Below, piece after piece: positions 12,549 to 20,378 of a DNA stretch of 64,000 nucleotides (the stretch's first letter is position 1; each line of letters begins with the position of its first letter). The position numbers and the translations under genes are program-made. The stretch is from Amycolatopsis sp. NBC_01480 (GTDB lineage: Bacteria > Actinomycetota > Actinomycetes > Mycobacteriales > Pseudonocardiaceae), in contig NZ_CP109442.1 of assembly GCF_036227205.1 (NCBI RefSeq), positions 8,184,001-8,248,000 on the forward strand. Direction: 5' to 3'. The notes beneath the pieces are model-generated. The model worked only from the letters and a program-made list of their open reading frames with translations, searched no databases and was not told the DNA's origin.

Positions 12549-13379
12549 CTATCCCTTCACCGCGCCGGCGGTCATGCCGGACACCAGCTTGCGCTGCACG
12601 ATCAGGAAGAACACCAGCGCCGGGATCGCGTAGACCACCGACGCCGCCATCACCCCGCCCCAGTCCACCGAGAACGCGGTCCGGAACGACGAGAGCCACA
12701 CCGGCAGCGTCTGCTTGGACTGGTCCCGCATGAACACCAGGGCGAACAGGAACTCGTTCCACGCGGTGATGAAGCTGAACACCGACGTCGTCACCAGGCC
12801 CGGGCCCAGCAGCGGCAGCGTGACCCGGCGGAACGCGCCGGTGCGGCTGCAGCCGTCGATCATCGCGGCCTCTTCGAGGTCGTACGGGATGCCGTTGACG
12901 AACCCGTAGAGCATCCAGACCGTGAACGGCAGCGAAGTGGCGAAGTACACCAGCAGCAGCGAAGGCAGGGTGTTGAGCAGCCCGAGGTCGCGCATCAGCA
13001 GGTACATCGGGATGAACAGCGCCGAGAGCGGGGCCAGCTGCGCCATCAGGATCAGCAGCAGGAAGCCCTTGCGCCCGCGGAACCGGAACCGCGCCAGCGG
13101 GATCGCCGCCAGCACGCCCACCACCAGCGCCGCGATCACCGCGCCGAGCGTGACGATCAGGCTGTTGCTCAGGTACGTCACGAATCCCGGCTTCGTCAGC
13201 GCCGACGCGAAGTTCGACAGCGTCGCCGAAGTCGGGATCAGGTCGTACTTCGGCGAAAGCACGTCACCCGGGGTCTTCAGCGACGTGGTGAACATCCAGT
13301 ACGTCGGGAAGAAGAACACCAGCGCGACGAGAATGCCGATGACCGAGAGCATGACCCGCTGGGTCAGGGACTTCTTCAC
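12549..13379 (-). CDS. carbohydrate ABC transporter permease (MalG/DasC type)
   Basis: A 276-aa integral membrane protein with about six hydrophobic segments. It has the binding-protein-dependent permease motif EEAAMIDGCSRTGAFRRVTLPLLGPGL (EAA loop), which contacts the ATPase. The N-terminus starts with a transmembrane helix (VMLSVIGILVALVFFFPTYW). It overlaps the upstream permease gene by 4 nt. No ATPase gene is nearby, consistent with use of a shared MsiK-like ATPase as in actinomycete CUT1 systems. The family points to oligosaccharide import. Confidence 0.9.
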   Translation of the reverse strand: MKKSLTQRVMLSVIGILVALVFFFPTYWMFTTSLKTPGDVLSPKYDLIPTSATLSNFASALTKPGFVTYLSNSLIVTLGAVIAALVVGVLAAIPLARFRFRGRKGFLLLILMAQLAPLSALFIPMYLLMRDLGLLNTLPSLLLVYFATSLPFTVWMLYGFVNGIPYDLEEAAMIDGCSRTGAFRRVTLPLLGPGLVTTSVFSFITAWNEFLFALVFMRDQSKQTLPVWLSSFRTAFSVDWGGVMAASVVYAIPALVFFLIVQRKLVSGMTAGAVKG

Positions 13380-14362
13380 GCGATCTCACCGTCCTTGGTC
13401 CGGACCAGCAGCTGGACGTAGCGGGCGGTGACCGCGAGCAGCAGCACCAGCATGATGGTCGCGATCGCCGCGGCGCTGCCGAAGTGGCTGCCGGCGATGC
13501 CCTTGAGGTACTGCAGGATGGCGAGCGTGGTGCTCTGCCCGTCCGGCCCGCCCTGGCGGATCGCCCAGACCTGGCCGAACATGTTGAAGTCCCACAGCAC
13601 CGACAGGAACGTCACCATGGTCAGGATCGGCCGGATGGCCGGCCAGCTGACCGCGCGGAACGTCTGGAACGGCCCGGCGCCGTCGATGCCCGCCGCCTCG
13701 TACTGCTCGCGCGGCACGCCGATCAGACCCGCGTACAGCGTGAAGGCCACGAACGGCACGGCCTGCCAGGTGACCAGCAGCCCGATCACGGTCAGCGTGC
13801 TGGTCCCGGTGGAGAACCACGAGTAGCCGATGAACGAGTGGAAGCCCAGCCGGTCCAGCGTTTTGTTCAGGATTCCGTACTGCTGGTCGAAGATCCACTG
13901 GAACACCGTGGTCGTGGCGATCACCGGTACGGCCCAGGCGAGCACCAGCGCGACCTGCACGCAGACGCGGATCACCGGGTTGAGGTGGCGCATCAGCACC
14001 GCGATCAGCAGCGCCACCACCAGCGTCGCCACGACCAGCGCGGCGGTGAACAGCACGCTCCGGATCGTCACCGACCAGAACTCCGGGTCCGACAGGGTGT
14101 CCGTGTAATTCGAGAGCCCGACCCAGACCAGCTTCCCGGTCACCAGCTCGCGCAGGTCCAGCTGACGCAGGCTGATCATCAGCATCTGGATGGTGGGCCA
14201 GCCGAGCAGCACCAGCACGGCGACGAGGGCGGGCAGGATCAGCAGGTAGGGCGTCAGCCGCTCGCCGAGCCCGCCCCGGCGCCGCGGTTTCGCGGGACTG
14301 ACGCGCGCCGACGCCGGCGGGGTGGCCCCCGCCGGCGTCGGCATCTCCTTGGTCGCCGTCAT
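13376..14362 (-). CDS. carbohydrate ABC transporter permease (MalF/DasB type)
   Basis: A 328-aa membrane permease with a Pro/Arg-rich cytoplasmic N-terminus, a first helix around residues 35-60 (LILPALVAVLVLLGWP) and the EAA loop YEAAGIDGAGPFQTFRAVSWPAI. It pairs with the downstream permease to form the membrane channel of a CUT1 sugar importer. Start and stop both overlap the neighbours by 4 nt, so the solute-binding protein, both permeases and the GH3 gene form one transcription unit. Confidence 0.9.
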   Translation of the reverse strand: MTATKEMPTPAGATPPASARVSPAKPRRRGGLGERLTPYLLILPALVAVLVLLGWPTIQMLMISLRQLDLRELVTGKLVWVGLSNYTDTLSDPEFWSVTIRSVLFTAALVVATLVVALLIAVLMRHLNPVIRVCVQVALVLAWAVPVIATTTVFQWIFDQQYGILNKTLDRLGFHSFIGYSWFSTGTSTLTVIGLLVTWQAVPFVAFTLYAGLIGVPREQYEAAGIDGAGPFQTFRAVSWPAIRPILTMVTFLSVLWDFNMFGQVWAIRQGGPDGQSTTLAILQYLKGIAGSHFGSAAAIATIMLVLLLAVTARYVQLLVRTKDGEIA

Positions 14363-15651
14363 CCGCCGATGATCTTGTCGAGCGCGGCGTTCGCGTCGGC
14401 CGTGGCCTGGTCGACGGTCTTCTTGCCGGTCAGGTACGCGGTCAGCATGTCCTTCAGCGGGTTCTGGCCGGATTCGACCTCACCCCACTTCGGGCTGGTG
14501 GGCACCGCGCGGCCGTTCTTCGAGGCGGTGGCCATGACCGCGCCCAGCGGGTCCTTGGCCAGCGCGCTGACGTCGGACGAGGTGCCCGGCACGTAGCCGG
14601 CCGCGGCCATCTGGGTCATGTACTTGTTGCCCGAGAGCAGCTTCAGGTACGCCTTCGCCAGGTCCTTGTTCTTGCTGTTGACCGGGACGACGAGGTTCGA
14701 GCCGCCGAGGAACACCGGGGCCGGCTGGCCCGCGGTCTTGCCCGGGATGGGGAACGCGCCGGTCTTGTCCGTGATGCTCGGGTCGGTCTTGGCGGCGGTG
14801 GCCACCTCGCCCGGGGTGCCGATGAACATCGCGACCTTGCCGCCGCCGTAGATGCCGGCCTGCTGCGGGGTCGCCTCGTCGTTGTCCTTCGGCGCGGTGG
14901 TGCCCGAGGCGTCCACGAGCTGCTTGTAGAACTCCAGGCCCGCCTTCGAGCCGGCGCTGTCGAGCGTGGACTTGAACGACTTGCCGTTGGCCTTGGCGAC
15001 GTCACCGCCGTTGTCCCAGATGAACGACAGCAGCGAGTACCAGTACTGGCCCGGCAGGTAGAGCGACTGGAACTGCGGGTCGCTGCCGAACTTCGCCTTG
15101 AGCTTGGTGATGGCGTCGAGCCACTCCGCGTTCGAGGTCGGCGTCGAGGTGATGCCGGCCTGCTGGAACATGTCCTTGCGGTACAGCACCTCCCGGTTGG
15201 CGGCGTAGAACGGCACGCCGTAGGTCTTGCCGTCGTACTCGCCCGAGGCCTTGAGCCCGGCGAGCCACTGCGCGCCGTTGAGGTCGTTGGCCGAGGAGGT
15301 CAGGTCCTCCAGCACGCCCTGCGCGGCGAACGCCGGGGTCTGCGTGTTGCCGACCTCGATCACGTCGGGCGGGTTGTCCCCGGCCAGCGCGGTGGTCAGC
15401 TTCTGCTGGATCCCGTTCCACTGCTGGATCTGGTAGTCGACCTTGACCCCGGAGTGCGCGGCCTCGAACTCCTTGTTGAGCGCACCCGTCAGGCTGTCCG
15501 GCGCGGAGCCGGTCATCAGCCAGACCGTGAGCGTCCCGGTGCCCGTGCCTCCCGAGCCGGAGGCGTTGTCACCGCCGCCTGAGCCGGCACAGCCGGCTGT
15601 CGCGAGGGTGATGGCGGCGGCGCCCGCCACCAGCTTGAGCCAGCGCTTCAC
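14359..15651 (-). CDS. sugar ABC transporter substrate-binding lipoprotein (DasA/NgcE-like)
   Basis: A 430-aa extracellular solute-binding protein (SBP_bac_1 type). A Lys/Arg-rich signal peptide (VKRWLKLVAGAAAITLATAGC) ends in a lipobox, and a Gly/Ser linker follows. TLTVWLMTG and NPPDVIEVGNTQTPAF are typical. The frame is open to 15711, but the GTG at 15651 is preferred: AAGGACGAG lies just upstream and it yields a proper signal peptide. Ligand inferred as chitobiose or GlcNAc from the GH3 partner and the DasR-like operators, not from binding-site residues. Confidence 0.88.
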   Translation of the reverse strand: MKRWLKLVAGAAAITLATAGCAGSGGGDNASGSGGTGTGTLTVWLMTGSAPDSLTGALNKEFEAAHSGVKVDYQIQQWNGIQQKLTTALAGDNPPDVIEVGNTQTPAFAAQGVLEDLTSSANDLNGAQWLAGLKASGEYDGKTYGVPFYAANREVLYRKDMFQQAGITSTPTSNAEWLDAITKLKAKFGSDPQFQSLYLPGQYWYSLLSFIWDNGGDVAKANGKSFKSTLDSAGSKAGLEFYKQLVDASGTTAPKDNDEATPQQAGIYGGGKVAMFIGTPGEVATAAKTDPSITDKTGAFPIPGKTAGQPAPVFLGGSNLVVPVNSKNKDLAKAYLKLLSGNKYMTQMAAAGYVPGTSSDVSALAKDPLGAVMATASKNGRAVPTSPKWGEVESGQNPLKDMLTAYLTGKKTVDQATADANAALDKIIGG

Positions 15652-15696
15652 TTGTCTCGTCCTTTCGGTGCCCGGCCCCCAGGCCGGTCGGTGACA

Positions 15697-15736
15697 AATG
15701 GTGTAGACCAATGTGGAGCAGCGTGGTCCGGACCAC
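15697..15736. promoter_or_regulatory. two DasR-like operators and promoter of the sugar importer operon
   Basis: Site 1 (15697-15712, AATGGTGTAGACCAAT) matches 13 of 16 positions of the published Streptomyces DasR consensus ACTGGTCTAGACCACT as I remember it. Site 2 (15723-15736, GTGGTCCGGACCAC) is a perfect 14-bp palindrome with the same TGGT/ACCA core. Centres are 25 bp apart. A TTGACA read on the minus strand (complement of 15743-15748) lies just upstream of site 2, so a bound GntR repressor would block the promoter. The rest of the 335-nt gap to gdhA holds only a terminator. Confidence 0.65.
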
Positions 15737-15842
15737 AGCTGGTGTCAAGCCGGTTGCCAAGACGTTGTAAACACGACAGCCGGTTTGACTCTGCGTGTAC
15801 GACCGGTTACCGGCGTCTGGCGCGGATTGGCGGGAGGACGCG

Positions 15843-15880
15843 AAAAACCCCTGCTGGCCACCAGCTCGCGCAGCAGGGGT
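15843..15880 (-). terminator. Rho-independent terminator of gdhA
   Basis: On the minus strand a perfect 10-bp stem (ACCCCTGCTG and its complement at 15847-15856 / 15871-15880) with a 14-nt loop is followed by TTTTT. It lies about 105 nt beyond the gdhA stop and insulates the sugar-importer promoter. Confidence 0.8.
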
Positions 15881-15986
15881 GTATCCGGTGAAGGGTTCGC
15901 GGGAGGGCCAGTCTCGGCCCGGTTTGCCCGGCCGGACCCGGTCCAGTGGTACTGAGTGGTCCGCCGTAAGGTGCTCGGCCCGGAAA

Positions 15987-17330
15987 TCAGATCAGGCCGA
16001 GAGTGGACATCGCGCTCGCCACGGTGCGGAACCCGGCGATGTTCGCGCCGGTGACGTAGTCGCCCGGGGCGTCGTGCTCGTCGGCGGTCGCGAGGCAGCG
16101 GGTGTGGATCTCGGTCATGGTCGCCTTGAGCCGCCGGTCGGTCTCCTCGAACGTCCAGTGCTCGCGCGCCGCGTTCTGCTGCATCTCGAGCGCCGAGGTG
16201 GCCACGCCGCCCGCGTTCGCCGCCTTGCCGGGCGCGAACACGATGCCGGCGTCGCGGAAAACCTGGACCGCCGCGGGGGTGCACGGCATGTTGGCGCCTT
16301 CGGCCACGCCGAGCACGCCGTTTTTCACCAGCGAGATCGCGGCCGGCTCGTCCAGTTCGTTCTGCGTCGCCGACGGCACCGCGACGTCGCAGGGCACCTC
16401 CCACGGCGTCTCGCCGGGGAAGAAGCGCGCCGACGGCACGTGCCCGACGTACGCCGAAAGTCGTTGCCGCCGCACGTTTTTGACCTCGTGCAGCACGTCG
16501 AGGTCGATGCCCGCGGGGTCGTGCAGGTAGCCGCCGGAGTCCGAGCAGGCGACGGTGGTGGCGCCGAGTTCGCGCAGCTTCGCCATGGCGTGGAAGGCGA
16601 CGTTGCCCGCGCCGGAGACCACGGCGGTCCGGCCGTCCAGGCGCTCGCCGCGCGCGGTGAGGGCGGCGTCGAGGAAGTAGACCGTGCCGTAGCCGGTCGC
16701 TTCGGGCCGCGCGAGGCTGCCGCCGATGAGCGGGTCCTTGCCGGTGATGGCGCCCGCGTCGAACCGGTTGGTGAGCCGCTTGTACTGGCCGAACAGGTAG
16801 CCGATCTCGCGCCCGCCGACGCCGATGTCGCCCGCGGGCACGTCGGTCCGCGGGCCGATGTGGCGGTGCAGCTCGGTCATGAACGCCTGGCAGAACCGCA
16901 TCACCTCGGCGTCGGACCGGCCGGCCGGGTCGAAGTCCGAGCCGCCCTTGCCCGCGCCGATGCCGAGGCCGGTGAGCGCGTTCTTGAAGACCTGTTCGAA
17001 GGCCAGGAACTTGACCGTGCCGAGGCGGACGCTGCGGTGGAACCGCAGGCCGCCCTTGTACGGGCCGAGCGCGGAGCTGAACCCGACGCGGAAGCCGCGG
17101 TTGACGTGCGCCCGGCCCTCGTCGTCGGTCCAGACCACCCGGAACATGAGCTGCCGCTCGGGCTCGCACAGCCGTTCCAGCAGCGCGGCGTCCCGCAGGC
17201 CGGGGTCACGGCGCAGCGCGGGCTGGATGGCTTCGAGCACCTCGGACACGGCCTGGTGGAACTCGTCCTCGGCCGGGCTCCGGCGCACGATGTCCGCGAG
17301 CAGGGCCGAGGAGGCGGTGTCCAGAGTCAT
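15987..17330 (-). CDS. gdhA: NADP-specific glutamate dehydrogenase
   Basis: A 447-aa GDH of the hexameric family, which aminates 2-oxoglutarate to glutamate with NADPH. Motifs: PYKGGLRFHRSV, the catalytic-lysine segment GAGKGGSDFDP, RPEATGYG, and the nucleotide loop SGAGNVAFHA. GEGANMPCTPAA is near the C-terminus. The frame is open far upstream, but the ATG at 17330 gives the correct family start (MTLDTASSALLADIV). Just downstream of it is a strong terminator. Adjacent amino-sugar uptake genes would supply ammonium, so placement may be functional. Confidence 0.95.
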   Translation of the reverse strand: MTLDTASSALLADIVRRSPAEDEFHQAVSEVLEAIQPALRRDPGLRDAALLERLCEPERQLMFRVVWTDDEGRAHVNRGFRVGFSSALGPYKGGLRFHRSVRLGTVKFLAFEQVFKNALTGLGIGAGKGGSDFDPAGRSDAEVMRFCQAFMTELHRHIGPRTDVPAGDIGVGGREIGYLFGQYKRLTNRFDAGAITGKDPLIGGSLARPEATGYGTVYFLDAALTARGERLDGRTAVVSGAGNVAFHAMAKLRELGATTVACSDSGGYLHDPAGIDLDVLHEVKNVRRQRLSAYVGHVPSARFFPGETPWEVPCDVAVPSATQNELDEPAAISLVKNGVLGVAEGANMPCTPAAVQVFRDAGIVFAPGKAANAGGVATSALEMQQNAAREHWTFEETDRRLKATMTEIHTRCLATADEHDAPGDYVTGANIAGFRTVASAMSTLGLI

Positions 17331-17457
17331 CGCGGATTCCCTTCGCCGGTGAAGTCGTGGTGCTGACCATGACACGCCTTCCCGGACCTGGAAAACCGCG
17401 GAAAATGACTGTTCGCAAGGGGTTGACAGCGTCTTTGCGCAGTTTCGCGGCATGGCG

Positions 17458-17491
17458 AAGGCCCCGCCCGGTTTCTCCCGGACGGGGCCTT
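17458..17491 (-). terminator. hairpin terminator after the SH3/CHAP-like gene
   Basis: A 15-position stem with one mismatched pair: AAGGCCCCG at 17458-17466 and CGGGGCCTT at 17483-17491 plus four more inner pairs. It lies 19 nt past the stop of the minus-strand gene at 17510. The remaining 17331-17457 holds the gdhA promoter region; a GGAAAA direct repeat near 17390 is the only other pattern seen. Confidence 0.75.
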
Positions 17492-17509
17492 CGGATGCCT
17501 TGCCTGCGG

Positions 17510-18286
17510 TCAGTGGTTCACCTTGAACCACGGCTGCGACCAGCCGAGGTAGGTCTGGCCCCAGGTGCTCTTGATCTCCGAGATGGTGGTCTGGGTGTAG
17601 CTGCCCGCGCCGTGGATGTCGTTCGACAGGAACTGGCCGCCGCCGATCGAGATCATCGTGTGGCCCGAGCCGCCGTTGGAGAAGAACGCCAGGCCGCCGG
17701 CCGGCACGTTCTGGTCGCCCGCGTGCTTGTACGCGGCCGGGATCTGCGTCCAGTGCACGTACGCGGTGGTGGAGCCGCTCGCCGAGAAACCGTAGTTCTG
17801 CGCGTTGATGCGGTCGCACCAGCCGTTGTACGAGTCGATGTTGTTGGTGTGCACACGGGTCTTGGCGTACGCGACGGCCTGCGCGCAGGTCTTGCCGTCG
17901 CCGAGGCCGGTGGTGGAGCAGGTGTTCGCCGGCGGCGTCGGCACGTTCGTGCAGTCCGGCGCGATGCGGCCGTCGGAGCCGGTGTAGACGTAGGTGTCGG
18001 TGATGTAGCCGTTGCTGGCCGGCACGTGGTCCCAGACGGTGCTGGTGCCGTACTTGCCGGTCACGCTGTCGCCGGTGGTCTGGCAGTCGATCACGATCGC
18101 GGTGCCGTCGGCGATGGTGCCGACCGAGCTCGCGCCGGTGCCGGGGGCCGAGCGCACGGTCAGCGGCGCGCCGGAGTCGGTGTGCACGGTGCCGTTCGAG
18201 GCGGCCGCCATCGCCGGCGCCATCCCGCTCAGCACGACCGCGGCGGCGAAGGCGACTATGCCCAGCGAGCGTTTCGCGAATCTCAT
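17510..18286 (-). CDS. secreted SH3-domain protein with CHAP/NlpC-P60-like C-terminal domain
   Basis: 258 aa. The Sec signal peptide (MRFAKRSLGIVAFAAAVVLS...AMAAA) points to export. Residues ~32-100 look like a bacterial SH3b repeat (APLTVRSAPGTGASSVGTIADGTAI). The rest holds NNIDSYNGWCDR with a candidate catalytic Cys and later GGSGHTMISIGG with a candidate His, as in CHAP or NlpC/P60 cell-wall hydrolases. GGAGG precedes the ATG at 18286. It may cleave peptidoglycan peptides; enzymatic activity is inferred from the Cys/His arrangement only. Confidence 0.7.
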   Translation of the reverse strand: MRFAKRSLGIVAFAAAVVLSGMAPAMAAASNGTVHTDSGAPLTVRSAPGTGASSVGTIADGTAIVIDCQTTGDSVTGKYGTSTVWDHVPASNGYITDTYVYTGSDGRIAPDCTNVPTPPANTCSTTGLGDGKTCAQAVAYAKTRVHTNNIDSYNGWCDRINAQNYGFSASGSTTAYVHWTQIPAAYKHAGDQNVPAGGLAFFSNGGSGHTMISIGGGQFLSNDIHGAGSYTQTTISEIKSTWGQTYLGWSQPWFKVNH

Positions 18287-18428
18287 CTTCGGTTCCTCCA
18301 TCGTCCCGGAGTGGGTGTGGGGACAGACTGGCGGGAGCCGGTACACGTGCCGTACAAAACGTTCACGGTGCGCTGTTATCTCGGACAAAGCGGATGCTGT
18401 GCGCGCTGCTTCTCGGTCCGCGGCCATG

Positions 18429-18534
18429 CGCCCCAATGTGGCGTTCGGTGCTCCAGCCCTGCCCCACCACCACCCTCAACGGAGGCACTCTGCGCCCAGT
18501 CCTCATTCCACGCAACCAACGCCACATTGGGGCG
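18429..18534. repeat. extragenic inverted repeat element, family A copy 1
   Basis: CGCCCCAATGTGGCGTT at 18429-18445 and its exact complement at 18518-18534, separated by 72 nt. The same 17-mer pair recurs at 28021-28073 with the flanking sequences swapped, meaning the second copy is inverted. This element fills most of the 359-nt gap between the SH3 protein (promoter side, 18287-18428) and the YrdB-like gene. No ORF here looks coding. Confidence 0.85.
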
Positions 18535-18645
18535 GAGCGGCGGGACCTGGCCGGGCGGGCGAAGGGCGAGATGCGGTGGGGTTCCGGGCGGCGAGGTCGG
18601 GCGGTCTTGCCTCGCGGCCTCCGACCGGCCGCTACGCTGCGGGGC

Positions 18646-19011
18646 ATGACCACCTCGACTCCCGTTCTGCGCGGCTTCGCGGGCTTCGTGCTCGTCGTCC
18701 GGTTCCTCACGGAGCTGGCGCTGCTCGCGGGGCTCGCCGTGGCGGGTGCGCGCCTCGGCGGCGGCGTGCTGCTCGACATCGTGGGAGCGGTGCTGTGGCC
18801 CGCGTTCGCGGCGGTGATCTGGGCGCTGGTCGTCGCGCCGCGGGCGAAACGGCGCGCGCCCGAGCCGACCCGCTTCATCCTGGAATTCGCGCTCTTCGCC
18901 ACGGCGGCCCTCGCCCTGAACGCCGCGGGATTGCTTCTGGCCGGCATCGTGCTGGCGGTCGTCGGCGTCGCGACCGCGGTGGCCGTGCGGGTCTTCGCCA
19001 AGGGCAGCTGA
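18646..19011 (+). CDS. YrdB-family (DUF2568-like) small membrane protein
   Basis: A 121-aa protein with four predicted hydrophobic helices (FVLVVRFLTELALLAGLAVAG; LDIVGAVLWPAFAAVIWALVVAP; FATAALALNAAGLLLAG; IVLAVVGVATAVAVRVF). The WA-LVVAPRAKRR connection between helices 2 and 3 resembles the YrdB family of unknown function. The ATG at 18646 is the first start that excludes the upstream repeat element. It is a single gene, convergent with the FHA-domain gene after a 53-nt GC-rich gap. Confidence 0.65.
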   Translation: MTTSTPVLRGFAGFVLVVRFLTELALLAGLAVAGARLGGGVLLDIVGAVLWPAFAAVIWALVVAPRAKRRAPEPTRFILEFALFATAALALNAAGLLLAGIVLAVVGVATAVAVRVFAKGS

Positions 19012-19064
19012 GCGAGCCGGCCGCGCCGCAGCCAGCTCGGCCGGCCGACTCGAGCCGGCGCGGC

Positions 19065-19841
19065 TCAGTCCAGCCGGTCGAGTGGCGCCAAATCGGCGCG
19101 CGTCAACGTGTTCGTGGTGCGGGTCAGTTCCGTCAGCAGGTTGTGGTTGAGCGAGTTGCCGATCGGCTCGGGGACCTCGCTGCGTTTGAGCCCGTGCACA
19201 CCCCGGGCCGACAGCCGGTCGCGGACCCGGGCGATCACGCGGTCGACCTGTTTGACGTCCCACGGTTCGAGTGCGTCGAGTTTGCGCAGTTCCGCGACCA
19301 GCTCCGTGACGTGCGCGCGCCCCATGGGCTGCGGGTGCGGCTCCCGGCGCAGGTACTGCTGGCCCAGCACGGCCAGGACCAGCCGCTCGTCCGCGTCGAG
19401 GTCCCAGACGTGGCCGGCCAGGGTCGGGCCCGCGACCGGCAGCGGGCGGTGGTGCTCGGGGGTGTTCACGTGCACCTCGAGCGGGTGCTTGCGCCCGCCG
19501 GAGCCGACCACCAGCAACGTGGTGTAGCCCGGCGGCAGCGGGACCGGGTCGTCGTCGGCGTGGAGCTGGCGGGTGGGGGAGAACTCGATCGGCGTGTGCC
19601 CGCTGTTGCTCAGCCACCACCAGCCCTGCCGGTGGACCAGCGCGCCGTGCTCGCGGCTGACCCTCTGGTCGTCCTCGCCCGCGACCACGCCGTCCGGGCC
19701 CGGGCTCCGGCCGAACGGCAGCCGGGCGAACTCCCCGGGCAGCAGCCCGGCCGTGCCCGTGAGCCCGCGGACGACGATGGCGCCCGGGTTCGTCCACGGC
19801 GGCTTCGCCGGGGTGGGGCCTTCCGCGCGGAAGATGGTCAA
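19065..19841 (-). CDS. FHA-domain protein
   Basis: A 258-aa protein with an FHA fold in residues ~30-110: FGRSPGPDGVVAGEDDQRVSREHGALVHRQGWWWLSNSGHTPI has the FGR, VSREH and N-S motifs for phosphothreonine binding. The C-terminal half (ELRKLDALEPWDVKQVDRVIARVRDRL) is helical and unassigned. The TTG at 19841 is chosen because GAGAGGA lies 6 nt upstream and no suitable ATG/GTG exists closer. It is divergent from an MmpS-like lipoprotein and close to a Ser/Thr kinase gene, which could phosphorylate its partner. Confidence 0.7.
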   Translation of the reverse strand: MTIFRAEGPTPAKPPWTNPGAIVVRGLTGTAGLLPGEFARLPFGRSPGPDGVVAGEDDQRVSREHGALVHRQGWWWLSNSGHTPIEFSPTRQLHADDDPVPLPPGYTTLLVVGSGGRKHPLEVHVNTPEHHRPLPVAGPTLAGHVWDLDADERLVLAVLGQQYLRREPHPQPMGRAHVTELVAELRKLDALEPWDVKQVDRVIARVRDRLSARGVHGLKRSEVPEPIGNSLNHNLLTELTRTTNTLTRADLAPLDRLD

Positions 19842-19896
19842 CTCGGGTCCTCTCGAATCGGGGACCGGTCCCGTGCCGGGCCGATACCGTACGCGC

Positions 19897-20373
19897 ATGC
19901 TTCTTCGTACCAGGCGGGTTCTCGCCGTTTCAGCCGCCTTCGCCGTGCTGCCGGTGGCGCTCGCCGCCTGCGGCAGCACCCCCGCCCCCGCCGCGGCGCC
20001 GAGCAGCTCCGCCCCGCCGCCGAAGCCGTCCTCGTCCGCGCCGCCGAAGGTGCCGGACCGCGAGCCGCACACGCTGGTGCTGAACGCCACCGGAAGCGGC
20101 GACATCACCACGATCAAGTACTCCCTCGACGGCGTCGAGAAGCAGACCGGCGCGGTGAAGCTGCCGTGGCGCGAGTCGCTGACCGTGGCCGCCGACGGCA
20201 AACCGCACAACTGGACGCTCGAGATCGACTACTCCGGCACCGGCGAGGGCGGGATCGACATGTTCGCGGTGTTCGACGGCAAGCCGTTCGGCAGCACCCA
20301 CGGCGGTTCGGCCGGCACCCCCGGCACGCACATCAGCGGCAGCGCTTCGGTGGGCGGCGCGGTCAACGGCTGA
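19897..20373 (+). CDS. MmpS-like lipoprotein
   Basis: 158 aa. The signal peptide MLLRTRRVLAVSAAFAVLPVALAAC ends in a lipobox (ALAAC) and is followed by a Pro/Ser/Ala-rich linker (residues 27-50). The folded part (TLVLNATGSGDITTIKYSLDG ... LPWRESLTVAA ... NWTLEIDY) resembles the MmpS family, beta-sandwich accessory proteins of membrane transporters. No MmpL is nearby. It shares a 55-nt divergent promoter region with the FHA gene and ends 5 nt before the stop of the convergent kinase. Confidence 0.7.
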   Translation: MLLRTRRVLAVSAAFAVLPVALAACGSTPAPAAAPSSSAPPPKPSSSAPPKVPDREPHTLVLNATGSGDITTIKYSLDGVEKQTGAVKLPWRESLTVAADGKPHNWTLEIDYSGTGEGGIDMFAVFDGKPFGSTHGGSAGTPGTHISGSASVGGAVNG

Positions 20374-20378
20374 GCCGC

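Noticed and set aside
18394..18645. Upstream extension of the YrdB-like gene through the repeat
   Set aside because: The extra residues come from the palindrome element; the ATG at 18646 gives the helical family start.
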